Positions 41,698 through 51,300 of a DNA stretch of 64,000 bases are shown in pieces. Source of the stretch: Desulfobacter sp. (lineage in GTDB: Bacteria > Desulfobacterota > Desulfobacteria > Desulfobacterales > Desulfobacteraceae); contig CP054838.1 of the NCBI GenBank assembly GCA_028768545.1, positions 4,461,001-4,525,000 of the forward strand, given 5' to 3'. The translations under genes were made by a program, and so were the position numbers. The notes beneath the pieces are model-generated. The model worked only from the letters and a program-made list of their open reading frames with translations, made no database searches and was not told the origin of the DNA. Each line of letters starts with the position of its first letter. The stretch's first letter is position 1.

Positions 41698-43392
41698 TCA
41701 AAGCATCTCTGCCATGGCCAAGGCCTTTGATCCCGGACCGATCACATCGGGATCGGTCATCACGTTGATACAGGTGGTCATTGCTGAGGCAAAGGCGGTC
41801 TCAAGTGCCGGAAGAATATCTTCGACCCTTTCAACTAAAATCCCCTTGCCGCCCAAAGCCTCAACGGCTTTGTGATAAGGGGGATTTCCGATCTCCACAG
41901 TACCGGGGATATGATGTTCAAATTTCATCTGCATGGAATTGGAGGTCATTCCCCATTTCTGGTTGTTGTCAATCACCACAACCAGGGGCAGCCCTTTTCT
42001 GATCGAGGTTTCAATCTCCATAAAGTTGAACCCCATTGACCCGTCCCCGGTGTAAACCAGAACCCGTCGCCGGGGGTTGATCAGCTTGGCGGCATTCCCG
42101 TAGGGCAGCCCGACCCCCAGGCATCCGTACAGGGACGAGTCAATAATATTCATCGGGCTTTTACAAATCCTTGCCCCGGCAACCCAGGTCTGGGCATCAC
42201 CGCCGTCAGCAACAATAATATCATCTTCCCGGTCCATGAAATCGTTGACCTTGTCAGCCAGAACTCCCGAATTGATAAGGCTGGAATCTTTGATCATTTC
42301 TTTTTGTGCCTCTGATTTCATCTCCTGGTCTGTGGCTGTCAGCCTCTGAGTCCACCCGGAAAAACAGAGTCTTAAATCAAGACCTGCTGCGTTGACAATT
42401 TGGATGCATTCTTCGAGCAGGGCTTTGACATCTGCAAAAACCGGCAGATCAATGGATTTGTTCCTGCCGATCTCTTCGGGTTCAATGTCCACCTGGATAA
42501 TTTTTGCATCTGGATTGTAAAAGGCGCCAAACACGTTATACAGACAAAGCCTATTCCCTAGGAGAATGACCAGGTCAGCCTGAGTTGTGGCCATGCCGGC
42601 ACATCCGGGAAGGGTGGGTATGGAGGAGCCGAAACACAGGGGATGGGTGTCGGGTATGAGCCCGCGGCCCATTTTCAGGGTAAAGGCCGGAATCCCTGTC
42701 TGCTCTACAAATTCGACCAGTTCATCACCGGCCCCTGAATAATAGGCCCCGCTGCCGGCAAGGATGACAGGCTGTTGGGCCGCCTGGATCATCTCCACCA
42801 TTTTTCGTGCATCATTTTTATCCACTGGCCTGGACAGGGTCTTTGTGCTGACCTTGTTCACCTTGTCAAGGTCAACATCTCCATCCAGGACATCTATGGG
42901 CAATTCCAAAAAAACAGGACCGGGCCGGCCCTGGGTGGCAAAACGGAAGGCCATGTCAACATATTCAAAAATTCTTTCCGGCTTACGACAGACCAATGTC
43001 TTTTTTACGATGGACTCAATGATGGGGCGTTGGCGCATGTCCTGAAGCCCGAGACGATCCTGTGATTTGGTCCCATGGGCCCCTGCAATCAATACCATGG
43101 GGGCGTTTGTCAACTGGGCATTGACCATGGCGGAAAGGGTGTTGGTAAACCCCGGCCCAAAGGTGACCAGGACAACTCCGGGTTTTCCGGTCATCCGGGC
43201 ATAGGCTTCGGCCATAAAGGCTGAGGCCTGTTCATGCCGTGTTGTAATAATCTCTATGGCGGTATCTTCCACGGCATACTGAATTGGACTGATACTCTCC
43301 CCGGGCAGACCGAAAATATACTCCACACCTGCGGTTAAAAATGCCTCTTTGATCAATCCCCAGCCCTTGTGTGTTTTCTTTTCTTCATCCAT
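41698..43392 (-). CDS. thiamine-diphosphate-dependent enzyme (acetolactate synthase-like)
   Basis: A 564-residue three-domain TPP enzyme. The N-terminal PYR domain has the catalytic Glu in TRHEQASAFMAEAYAR. The central domain (about 200-330) has QVDIEPEEIGRN. The C-terminal PP domain has the cofactor/Mg motif GDGSMGFNFMEIETSIRKG...NN. It belongs with acetolactate synthase, 2-hydroxyacyl-CoA lyase, oxalyl-CoA decarboxylase and similar enzymes. No small regulatory subunit or ilv gene is adjacent, so biosynthetic acetolactate synthase is not favoured. The substrate is unknown. It lies 34 bases upstream of the broken BASS-like transporter, which may once have imported the related compound. AAAGGAG precedes the ATG. 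Confidence 0.85.
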   Translation of the reverse strand: MDEEKKTHKGWGLIKEAFLTAGVEYIFGLPGESISPIQYAVEDTAIEIITTRHEQASAFMAEAYARMTGKPGVVLVTFGPGFTNTLSAMVNAQLTNAPMVLIAGAHGTKSQDRLGLQDMRQRPIIESIVKKTLVCRKPERIFEYVDMAFRFATQGRPGPVFLELPIDVLDGDVDLDKVNKVSTKTLSRPVDKNDARKMVEMIQAAQQPVILAGSGAYYSGAGDELVEFVEQTGIPAFTLKMGRGLIPDTHPLCFGSSIPTLPGCAGMATTQADLVILLGNRLCLYNVFGAFYNPDAKIIQVDIEPEEIGRNKSIDLPVFADVKALLEECIQIVNAAGLDLRLCFSGWTQRLTATDQEMKSEAQKEMIKDSSLINSGVLADKVNDFMDREDDIIVADGGDAQTWVAGARICKSPMNIIDSSLYGCLGVGLPYGNAAKLINPRRRVLVYTGDGSMGFNFMEIETSIRKGLPLVVVIDNNQKWGMTSNSMQMKFEHHIPGTVEIGNPPYHKAVEALGGKGILVERVEDILPALETAFASAMTTCINVMTDPDVIGPGSKALAMAEML

Positions 43393-43505
43393 TCTCTTGC
43401 ACTCCTTTTCAATTAATTCCCCCCCGGAACGGGTTGGATCTGCTTTGTATAAACTCCCTGGTTAAAAAAACGCAGATTCATTTTCCAGACAAAATTTATA
43501 GTTAA

Positions 43506-43539
43506 CCCGCATATTTCACGAATCGATTTTGCTTTCGCT
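43506..43539 (-). repeat. dispersed repeat core (copy c)
   Basis: On the minus strand it reads AGCGAAAGCAAAATCGATTC and continues GTGAAATATGCGGG. It is nearly identical to copy a (5068-5099), which also has AGCGAAAGC before the core, and to copy b (25644-25668). It lies between the SDR gene and the TPP enzyme gene. Confidence 0.6.
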
Positions 43540-43574
43540 AATCTGATCAATTATTATCCAACGTATCGCTTGGA

Positions 43575-44552
43575 TCAGACTAAGTTTTCCTGCCTGAGCC
43601 ATTGGTGGCAGTCCGAGACCATGTCAAAAATAGATGTGGTTTTAAATCCAAGCGCCTTTCTGGCCTTGGCATCGTTACAGACCAGCCTGCCCACAAGGCG
43701 TTTATACTTAGGATAGGTCAGCATGGGTTCCTTGCCGGTAAAAAATGATTTGGCTCCGGACAGATACATGGCCATTTTCAATTTAGACCTGGAAATCTCT
43801 TTTAAGGGCAAATTCACCCCTGTGGTCTTTATAATTTCCAGCATCACCTCCTTAAAAGAGGCCTCAACACCGCCCAAAAGATAATTTTCCCCCTTGCCCC
43901 CATTTTCAACGGCCGAAATATGGGCATGGGCAATATCCCTTACATGGGAAAAGGTTCCCACACCCGGGGGATAACCGGGGAGCTTTTGACGGCAGGTGTT
44001 TTGAATAAGCTGTGACCAATTGCCCGGGTCAAATGGGCCGATGATATTGCAGGAGTTCAGGATCACGGCAAACAAACCGGATTCAACCGCCTTTTTCACT
44101 TCAAGCTCGGCAAGAAATTTGGTTTTGTTATAATTCATCCCGCATTCAAGGGCATTGGACACGGTCTGCTCGCTGAGCACCTCACCATGGTAGCCAAAGG
44201 CAGAACTTGAAGAGGTATGAATAAAACGAACCGCTTTTTTTGCAATTGCCGCCCGGCACATATTGGCCGTGCCCTCCACATTTATCCTGTGCTGACGGGC
44301 ATCATGTTTAGACCACATGCTCGTGTCTCCGGCCAGATGAAACACCGCATCCAGATGGGAAGGCATGGCATCCTCAAGGCCGGCAAAATCCAAAATATTA
44401 CCGGAAACCGCCTTTAGGTTAAACCGGGAAAGGTATTTCAAATCCTCCCCGGGCAGGTGAAGTGCCGTAATTAGCCAGTTCTCCTTGCGGAGACACTCAA
44501 TTAAATTCAGGCCTAAAAATCCTGTGGCACCGGTTACAAATGCTGTTTTCAT
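43575..44552 (-). CDS. NAD(P)-dependent epimerase/dehydratase (extended SDR)
   Basis: A 325-residue extended short-chain dehydrogenase. The NAD(P) motif TGATGFLG is at residues 8-15. The catalytic Tyr/Lys pair lies in YNKTK near residue 145, with the Ser triad HTSSSSAFG before it. The substrate is not clear: dihydroflavonol-reductase-like and sugar-epimerase-like enzymes share this pattern. It lies between a Crp/Fnr regulator gene and the TPP enzyme gene on the same strand. AAAAGGGGGG precedes the ATG. Confidence 0.85.
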   Translation of the reverse strand: MKTAFVTGATGFLGLNLIECLRKENWLITALHLPGEDLKYLSRFNLKAVSGNILDFAGLEDAMPSHLDAVFHLAGDTSMWSKHDARQHRINVEGTANMCRAAIAKKAVRFIHTSSSSAFGYHGEVLSEQTVSNALECGMNYNKTKFLAELEVKKAVESGLFAVILNSCNIIGPFDPGNWSQLIQNTCRQKLPGYPPGVGTFSHVRDIAHAHISAVENGGKGENYLLGGVEASFKEVMLEIIKTTGVNLPLKEISRSKLKMAMYLSGAKSFFTGKEPMLTYPKYKRLVGRLVCNDAKARKALGFKTTSIFDMVSDCHQWLRQENLV

Positions 44553-44624
44553 TATCCCCCCTTTTGGACAGATTCAAATGGTGTTGTTTTTACTTAGACC
44601 TAAAGCAAAAAAAGGGGGGTGTAA

Positions 44625-45230
44625 TTAACCTATGTTAATCTGGTGTTTTTTTATCTCGCCGCGAATGCGGCTTAAGGTGACAGGGGAAATTCCCAAGTAT
44701 GAGGCAATATAAAAATTGGGGATCCGTTTTTCAATCTCGGGATATTGTTTTTTGAATCCCAGATAACGCGTTCTTGCATCTTCGGTTAAAAAAGATCTTT
44801 CCCGATTCTCTTTTTCAATAAACAGCCTGATCATATATTCCTTGGCCACTTTTTCCCAACAGGCATGCCCGGCAAAAAGACGGATATAATCTTCGAATAA
44901 AAGATAAATCAGCTGGCCTTGCTCAAGGGCCTGGATGGAATACCAGGTTTCCTTATTTTCAATAAAAGGGGTGTATGCGGCAAGAAACTGCCCCCTTGTC
45001 CTAAAGGACAAGGTCTTTTCATCCCCGCCTTCACTGATGCAGAACACCCGAAAGATACCCGAAATAATAAAGGCAAACCGGTCAGGCCTGGCCCCCTGAA
45101 TAATAAAATACTCGTTCTCATCCATTTGAAGAGGTTTGAGGCAGGCACCCATTTTCTCCCATTCAGGCTGAGGAATTTTAGAGTAGGTTTCCAATGTACT
45201 TAAAAAAAAAGCCGTCGCCTCTTTGTTCAA
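44625..45230 (-). CDS. Crp/Fnr-family transcriptional regulator
   Basis: A 201-residue regulator with a cyclic-nucleotide-binding-like N-terminal beta-barrel (about 20-120, DENEYFIIQGARPDRFAFIISG) and a C-terminal helix-turn-helix (about 165-195, PNFYIASYLGISPVTLSRIRG). It lacks the N-terminal cysteines of Fnr and the full phosphate-binding cassette of Crp, so its signal is unknown. Translation probably starts at TTG 45230 behind CAGGAGA. It may control the downstream SDR/TPP/transporter genes. A perfect AACATATGTT palindrome at 45344-45353 upstream could be its site. Confidence 0.82.
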   Translation of the reverse strand: MNKEATAFFLSTLETYSKIPQPEWEKMGACLKPLQMDENEYFIIQGARPDRFAFIISGIFRVFCISEGGDEKTLSFRTRGQFLAAYTPFIENKETWYSIQALEQGQLIYLLFEDYIRLFAGHACWEKVAKEYMIRLFIEKENRERSFLTEDARTRYLGFKKQYPEIEKRIPNFYIASYLGISPVTLSRIRGEIKKHQINIG

Positions 45231-45377
45231 AGGGTCTCCTGATCAAAAATTGATTTAATATTTTTTTCTTATCTGGGTATAGTACATTTCAGGATCTTAG
45301 AAAAGCCTCTGTTTTTTTTATGATCTATGAGGAGGACCCCATAAACATATGTTAATGACACCCCCATGATATATGGT

Positions 45378-45386
45378 AAAAATAAT
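45378..45386. repeat. target-site duplication of the IS4-family element, left
   Basis: AAAAATAAT, identical to 46698-46706. Confidence 0.85.
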
Positions 45387-46697
45387 CAGTAGTGTCCGGT
45401 TAGGTTGTTGCATATAAAAAGCATCTAAAATCATTGAAAAAACAGTCGGTTTTGTGTTGACAAATGTGCGTAAAAATTTTTGTGCGCCTTGAAAACTTAA
45501 CTCAAGGAGCTCAAATGACGCACATCTCAGTCCCTAAAAAACAACTACGGTCCCTGAACTTTGACAATTTCAGGTGCCCTCTGATAAAGTCACTTTCAAA
45601 AGCACCGGAATTACAATCTCGAGGAGACCGCCCTTTAAAAATGACATTCGAAGACCAGATAAATGCTTTGGTTTATTTCCATCTTCAGGAGCACAAGTCT
45701 GCCCGACATTTAATTCAGGATCTCAAGGAGAATGTTTTTGCTAAAGAAAATATTGCGCCAGACGGTGGTATCAGCCGTAGTAGTTTCTGTGAAGCCATCA
45801 ATCACAGGGGACTCGAACAACTGCAATTTATCTTTGAGGATCTTTATAAACAGGCTCTTGAGTGTCATCCGGGTGAACACGCCGAGTTAGGAGAGTTGGT
45901 TTCCATTGACGGTAGTCTCATAAATGCAGTCCTTTCAATGCACTGGGCGAACTACAGAAAAGGAAGTAAAAAAGCCAAAGTACATTGCGGATTTGACATT
46001 AATCACGGAATCCCAAACAAAATCTTTTTGACTGAAGGCAACGGCGCTGAACGCACTTTTGTTCCCAAAATACTTTCCAAGGGGCAAACAGGTGTTATGG
46101 ATCGTGGATATCAATCCCATAAAGAATTTGACCTGCTTCAGGAGCAAGGCAAACATTTTGTCTGCCGTATAAAAACCAGGACAACAAGAACAATTATTGA
46201 TAACCACGAGACCCCTTCCGACAGCTACATTTTTTATGATGCACTGGTTAAACTTGGTACTCCGAATCAAAACCAGACGAAAAGGCCTGTTCGGGTTGTT
46301 GGCTATAAAATTGCTGGCGTCAAATACTATGTGGCAACTGACAGGCATGATTTAACAGCGGAACAAATAGCAACAATTTATAAACTCCGGTGGACCATTG
46401 AGGATTTTTTCAAATGGTGGAAAGAACATCTGAAGGTATATCATCTCATTGCCCGCAGTGAATACGGCCTTATGGTTCAGATTCTTGGCGGCCTTATCAC
46501 TTACCTGTTACTGGCAATCCATTGCCAAAAACAGTTTAATGAAAAGGTCACGATCAAAAGAGTTCGGCAGCTGCGAACCGCCATTCTAAATGACCTGTTT
46601 GGCTGCGAGGAGCAGGGCTCTCATAGTTCAAACAGGGACAATATTGTCAAAGATCAAAAAATTATTGAGCAAGCAAAAACCTAACCGGACATCACTG
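45387..46697 (+). mobile_element. IS4-family insertion sequence (1311 bp)
   Basis: The element has imperfect terminal inverted repeats (left CAGTAGTGTCCGGTTAGGTT, right read inward CAGTGATGTCCGGTTAGGTT) and a 9-bp target duplication AAAAATAAT. It contains one intact transposase gene. It landed in the intergenic region between the Crp/Fnr gene and the esterase gene, about 40 bases before the esterase start, probably cutting the esterase promoter. Confidence 0.92.
45515..46684 (+). CDS. IS4-family transposase
   Basis: A 389-residue DDE transposase. The first Asp lies in LVSIDGSLINA, the second in GVMDRGYQSH, and the Glu in the YREK-type motif YKLRWTIEDFFKWWKEHLK. The ATG at 45515 has AAGGAG six bases upstream; an upstream ATG at 45464 is open but lacks a site. 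No disruption is visible, so it should be functional. Confidence 0.92.
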   Translation: MTHISVPKKQLRSLNFDNFRCPLIKSLSKAPELQSRGDRPLKMTFEDQINALVYFHLQEHKSARHLIQDLKENVFAKENIAPDGGISRSSFCEAINHRGLEQLQFIFEDLYKQALECHPGEHAELGELVSIDGSLINAVLSMHWANYRKGSKKAKVHCGFDINHGIPNKIFLTEGNGAERTFVPKILSKGQTGVMDRGYQSHKEFDLLQEQGKHFVCRIKTRTTRTIIDNHETPSDSYIFYDALVKLGTPNQNQTKRPVRVVGYKIAGVKYYVATDRHDLTAEQIATIYKLRWTIEDFFKWWKEHLKVYHLIARSEYGLMVQILGGLITYLLLAIHCQKQFNEKVTIKRVRQLRTAILNDLFGCEEQGSHSSNRDNIVKDQKIIEQAKT

Positions 46698-46706
46698 AAA
46701 AATAAT
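46698..46706. repeat. target-site duplication of the IS4-family element, right
   Basis: AAAAATAAT, identical to 45378-45386. Confidence 0.85.
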
Positions 46707-47666
46707 ACATTATTTTAACCTTGTAACTCAGCAAAGGAGTGCTATGAAATCTGCTCGGATCATCTTTTTTATCCTGGTTATCATCCTCTTGTCCGCCGGC
46801 ATTCTCGTCAACCAATGGGCCGCCACTCCCCATGAACGACTGGATTTAAAACTGGGGCTCCTGCTCAAATATATTCATTTTAAGCAGGTGGATCTGTTTG
46901 AAGAGGGACGGTCGCCAGAACAGATCCGGGCCTATTCAGCCAGATCATCTAAAATACTCAAGGCCGAACCTGTTAAAATCCGAACAGTCAAACCCATGAC
47001 CATTCCGGGACACCCGGGCCCCATTTCCATTCGGCTCTACCATGACCGGAAAACACCGGCACAGCCCATTGTCATCTATTGTCATGGCGGGGGATGGGTC
47101 ATGGGAGACCTGGATTCCCATGACAATATTTGCAGAAAAATTGCCAAAAAAGCCAATGCCATCGTCATTGCTGTGGATTATCGACTGGCGCCCGAGCACC
47201 CGTTCCCGGGCGCAGTTGAAGATGTATATTCCGCCTTGGAATGGACTTGGGACAACGGGATTGATCTGGGCGGGGATCCAAGCAAAATCTTTCTTGCAGG
47301 CGACAGTGCCGGCGGCAACCTGGCAGCTGTAGCCGCCATTGAGGCAAGAAATCTCAAAGGCCCTGATATTGCCGGACAAATATTGATTTACCCGGCAACA
47401 GATCTGTCAATTTTAGATACAGACTCCTACCAGAATTTTGCACAAGGCTATTACCTGACCCACAGGTATATGGAAAAATTCAGGGCGTATTATCTTCCAA
47501 ATCCCCTGGACCGGATCAATTTCAAAGCCTCCCCGCTTTTAGAACCCTCGTTAAAAAACCTAGCCCCGGCCATGGTGATAACAGCCGAATTTGACGTATT
47601 AAGGGATGAGGGAAAAGCCTATGCCGACCGTCTTCAAAAAGCGGGAATCCATGTAAAGCATATCCA

Positions 47667-47675
47667 GGTCAAAAG
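47667..47675. repeat. target-site duplication of IS256 copy 2, left
   Basis: GGTCAAAAG; the right copy at 49126-49134 reads GGTCAAAGG, one base different. Confidence 0.7.
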
Positions 47676-49125
47676 AGGGCGTTCAAAATTCTGTGTCAGT
47701 TGAATGAAAGCTGATATACTCAGCTAAATAAGGAGAACTGACATGACCGAAGAAAACACCGAATTTGATTTTCAAAAAGCCCTTAAAGGCATCCAGGAAG
47801 GTAAACCCTTCACAGGTAAGGGCGGCGTCCTTACATCATTAATCAAAAATCTTGCTGAAGCTGCTCTTGAAGGAGAGTTGGAGTCCCATCTCGGGCAGGA
47901 AGTTTCTGCCAACCGCCGTAATGGAAAAAGCAAAAAGACCATTAAATCCCTGGATGGTAAATTTGAGCTAAAAACCCCGCGTGACAGGGCCGGAACCTTC
48001 TCTCCACAGATCGTCAAAAAACATCAGACAACGCTCAGCGATGAAATTGAAAGAAAGATAATAGCCCTTTACGGCCTGGGCATGAGTTATAATGATATGG
48101 CTTCCCATTTACAGGAAATCTATGGACTTGAGATTTCAAATGCCACTCTGAGCACCATTACCGATAAAATCATCCATACCGTCAAAGAATGGCAGGCCAG
48201 GCCGTTGGAAAATGTGTACCCAATCGTATGGCTTGATGCCATACATTATAAAGTACGAGAAAACGGAAAGGTCGGCAGCAAAGCCGTTTACACAATTCTT
48301 GGGGTGAATATCGAGGGCCGCAAAGAGGTTCTTGGGCTGTACATATCCGAGAATGAGGGTGCGAACTTCTGGCTGCAGGTGTTAACAGACCTTTCAAACC
48401 GAGGGGTAAAAGATATCCTGATTGCCTGTGTTGATGGTCTAAAAGGTTTTCCCGAGGCCATTGAGACCATATTCCCGGACACAGAAGTTCAACTCTGCGT
48501 AGTCCACCAGATCCGAAATTCATTGAAATACGTTGGTTCCAAAAATAAAAAGGAATTTATGGCAGATCTAAAACGTGTTTATAAAGCGGTCAATAAGGAT
48601 CTGGCCGAAGAAGAACTGGATATCTTGGAAAATAAATGGAATGACAAATACCCGATTGTGATAAAATCCTGGCGGAACAACTGGGAACGCCTCAGTCATT
48701 TCTTTAAATATCCAGAAGAGATTCGACGGATAATATACACCACAAATACCATTGAGGCTGTGCATCGACAGTTTCGAAAACTGACCAAAACAAAGGGATC
48801 ATTCCCGAACCAGGACAGCCTGTTAAAGCTGCTTTACATGGGGATCCAGAACGCCAGTAAAAAATGGACAATGCCGATTCAAAATTGGTCACTGACAATT
48901 TCCCAGTTGGCAATTTTCTTTGAAGGCCGGCTGGATAAAGAGCTGGGAATTTGATAGGGATTTATTTACAGATGGAAAAGATGGTTCCAGGAACTCCACT
49001 CCAGCAAAAGTCAACTCCTCCGACGTGGCTGATTGAAGGCCCATTCTCGGACCTGACTTTTACTTCCGCTGGCGCTGAGGCAGATCCGGGAACCGAAACC
49101 GTGACACAGAATTCTGAACATTCCC
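47676..49125 (+). mobile_element. IS256-family insertion sequence, copy 2 (1450 bp)
   Basis: It has the same length, ends and gene as copy 1 at 38676-40125 but lies in the opposite orientation. It interrupts the esterase gene, with flanking 9-bp repeats that differ at one base. Confidence 0.9.
47743..48954 (+). CDS. IS256-family transposase (copy 2)
   Basis: A 403-residue transposase, identical to copy 1 except Met for Ile in KKWT-MPIQNW. The catalytic residues (WLDAIHYK, CVDGLKGF, NTIEAVHRQ) are intact. AAGGAG precedes the ATG. Confidence 0.93.
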   Translation: MTEENTEFDFQKALKGIQEGKPFTGKGGVLTSLIKNLAEAALEGELESHLGQEVSANRRNGKSKKTIKSLDGKFELKTPRDRAGTFSPQIVKKHQTTLSDEIERKIIALYGLGMSYNDMASHLQEIYGLEISNATLSTITDKIIHTVKEWQARPLENVYPIVWLDAIHYKVRENGKVGSKAVYTILGVNIEGRKEVLGLYISENEGANFWLQVLTDLSNRGVKDILIACVDGLKGFPEAIETIFPDTEVQLCVVHQIRNSLKYVGSKNKKEFMADLKRVYKAVNKDLAEEELDILENKWNDKYPIVIKSWRNNWERLSHFFKYPEEIRRIIYTTNTIEAVHRQFRKLTKTKGSFPNQDSLLKLLYMGIQNASKKWTMPIQNWSLTISQLAIFFEGRLDKELGI

Positions 49126-49134
49126 GGTCAAAGG
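49126..49134. repeat. target-site duplication of IS256 copy 2, right
   Basis: GGTCAAAGG, matching the expected uninterrupted esterase sequence (Val-Lys-Gly). Confidence 0.7.
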
Positions 49135-49379
49135 GATGATCCACGGATTTTTAAACATGGACGGCATTCTGCCCCAGGCTGATGAGACCATCCAGGATAT
49201 CGCTGATTTTATCATTCACGCCTCAAAAGATTAATTTTTTAAATGTCTTCAAGTTAAGGATTCAATTTTTTAACACTTTAATATAAGATTGGGCATTTTC
49301 AGGGCCACCCTGTTCAAAAGGAATTGGCCCGGAAGATCATTGGCCCAAACAAGATAACATTAAGGCGCATCATTCACCC

Positions 49380-49787
49380 ATGACAGATAAACAATCAAGC
49401 CCTCATCATTTTTCAGCCCAGGTCTACTACGAGGACACAGATCACTCGGGCGTGGTCTACCATGCCAACTATTTAAAATTTTTTGAGCGGGCCAGGGAAG
49501 ATATTATCGGTGTCACGGCCCTGTCCCGGATGTGGCATGAACAAAAAATCGGGTTTGCCGTGTACAAAACCAGTCTCAACTACCATGACGGGGCTGTTTT
49601 CGGAGACCTTCTGGATATACGGACGTCCTGGGAAAAAGAGGGGCTTTACAGGGTGGTTTTTTCCCATGAAGCCTGGCGGCCGGGCAAGGACAAGCCAGCA
49701 GTCACCTGCCGTCTCGAACTGGTCTGCCTGGGGCCCGGCAAAAAACTGATTCCCATTCCGGAACTAACATTTTTAATCTCTTCATAA
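49380..49787 (+). CDS. ybgC: YbgC-type acyl-CoA thioesterase
   Basis: A 135-residue single hot-dog-fold thioesterase of the YbgC/4-hydroxybenzoyl-CoA thioesterase family. It has the signature YYEDTDHSGVVYHANYLKFFERARE, in which the first Asp after the Tyr pair is catalytic. It hydrolyses acyl-CoA or acyl-ACP in the cytoplasm. In many bacteria it lies beside tol-pal genes; here it does not. The ribosome-binding site is weak. The gene symbol is assigned from family resemblance only. Confidence 0.85.
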   Translation: MTDKQSSPHHFSAQVYYEDTDHSGVVYHANYLKFFERAREDIIGVTALSRMWHEQKIGFAVYKTSLNYHDGAVFGDLLDIRTSWEKEGLYRVVFSHEAWRPGKDKPAVTCRLELVCLGPGKKLIPIPELTFLISS

Positions 49788-49946
49788 CCCAAAAAGCTCT
49801 GAATTTTACATCTTTTTTACAGGTTTTTTACCCATGGTTGACATATGAACTCTTTAAATTGGGTATGGTTTTATCGGAATAAAAAAAAAGCGCAGGCATT
49901 GCCCTTTTTTCCAAACCCCATGAACCCAAGACAAAGGAGAAAAACC

Positions 49947-51294
49947 ATGACCCCAGACACCGCCCCCCTTAAGGCAAAAATATTTTCCACGGCAGTGATA
50001 ACCTTTTTCCTGGTCACGATGATGCCGGGGATGATCCCCACAGCAGTTGCAGCCAAAGATACCGTGGTCTGCAGAATGGAAACTGACAGGTCAATTCTGC
50101 CGGCAGGAGATCCCCAGAATGTGGTGATCAAAGTGACCTTAGATGCCCCCCAGGCACCGGGTCAATATTGCCCTGGTCCTGGACCAGTCCGGTTCCATGG
50201 GCGGGACCAAACTCCAGATGGCCAAACAGGCCGCCATTGAAGCATTATCCCGGCTGGGAAGGGATGATGTCTTTTCCCTGGTCACTTATGACACCCAGGT
50301 CCAGACCCTTGTGCCGGCCCAAAAAGTCAAAGATGTCACCCCCATTATTCAGACCATCAAAAACATAGAGGCCGGGGGAAACACCGCCCTTTTCGGAGGG
50401 GTGAGCCAGGCCGCGGCTGAAATCAGAAAATTTATTGAAAACGAATATGTCCATAGGGTGGTTCTTTTAAGCGACGGCCTTGCCAATGTCGGCCCCAGGC
50501 TGCCCAAGGACCTTGGGCGCTTGGGTGCCGGCCTGTTCAAGGAAGATATTTCCGTGACCACCGTTGGGGTGGGAACCGATTATAATGAAGACCTCATGGC
50601 CCAGCTGGCACAGAAAAGCGACGGCAATACCTATTTTGCAGAAACCGGCCCTGACCTGCCCCAGATTTTTGCCGCAGAACTGGGCAATGTGCTCAACGTG
50701 GTGGCAAAACAGGTGACCATTACCATTACCCTGCCCCAGGGCATTGAACCTGTAGACATTATCGGCAGACAAGGACGAATTAAGGGCAACACGATTGAAT
50801 TGTCCATGAACCAGCTTTACGGGAGCCAGGAAAAATTTGCCCTGGTTGAGGTCCGCCTGCCCGAATCCCGCAACGGCAGCTCACTGAAAATTGCAAAGGC
50901 TGATGTGGTCTACCACGACCCTTTTGCCATGAAAAAAAGAAACGCCAGGGCAGTGGTCCGGGCACATTTTTCCAATGATCCGGATAAAATCGAAGCCTCC
51001 ACCAATGTAAAGGTGGTCCGGGACTTACAGCTCAACCTCAATGCCCTGTCCCAGGAAAAAGCCATTGAACTCTCGGATCAGGGAAAACCTGCCCAGGCAG
51101 TCCGCGAACTGAGAAAATCCGCGGCCAAACTCAAGACCTACGGGGGGAAATACAAGGATAAAGAATTGATCAAAGAGGCCAAGGAAGCTGAAGTTCAGGC
51201 CGATATACTTGAGGCGCAGGGCATGAGCAAAAAAAGCCGTAAACTGCTCAGAACCAAGTCGTATCAGATGAAAAACCAGCAGATTCAAAAATAG
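49947..51294 (+). pseudogene. VWA-domain protein with signal peptide, frameshifted in a C run
   Basis: The N-terminal part starts at ATG 49947 (AAGGAG upstream) and has a signal peptide (IFSTAVITFFLVTMMPG, AVAAKD). After LDAP the frame is lost in a run of six C at 50146-50151. In the next frame RVNIALVLDQSGSMGG begins a von Willebrand A domain with the MIDAS motif DxSGS, followed by a C-terminal helical tail to 51294. Removing one C joins both parts (LDAP-RHRVNIAL). Either the sequence has an error in the C run or the gene is broken. The protein would be periplasmic. It directly precedes a kinase/regulator pair, which it may feed or be controlled by. Confidence 0.8.
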
Positions 51295-51300
51295 GAGACC

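Larger units (their letters stand above)
46744..49234 (+). pseudogene. alpha/beta-hydrolase (HSL-type esterase) broken by IS256 copy 2
   Basis: The 5' part (46744-47675) encodes an N-terminal membrane anchor or signal (FFILVIILLSAGILV) and a hormone-sensitive-lipase-type hydrolase. It has the oxyanion motif YCHGGGWVMG, the nucleophile Ser in GDSAGGNLAA and the acid Asp in AEFDVLRDEG. The IS splits it after QVK. The 3' remnant after 49125 continues VKGMIHGFLNMDG to TAA at 49232-49234 and holds the catalytic His (IHGF). Removal of the IS and one target duplication restores a frame of about 345 codons. As it stands the catalytic His is cut off, so the product should be inactive. Confidence 0.88.
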
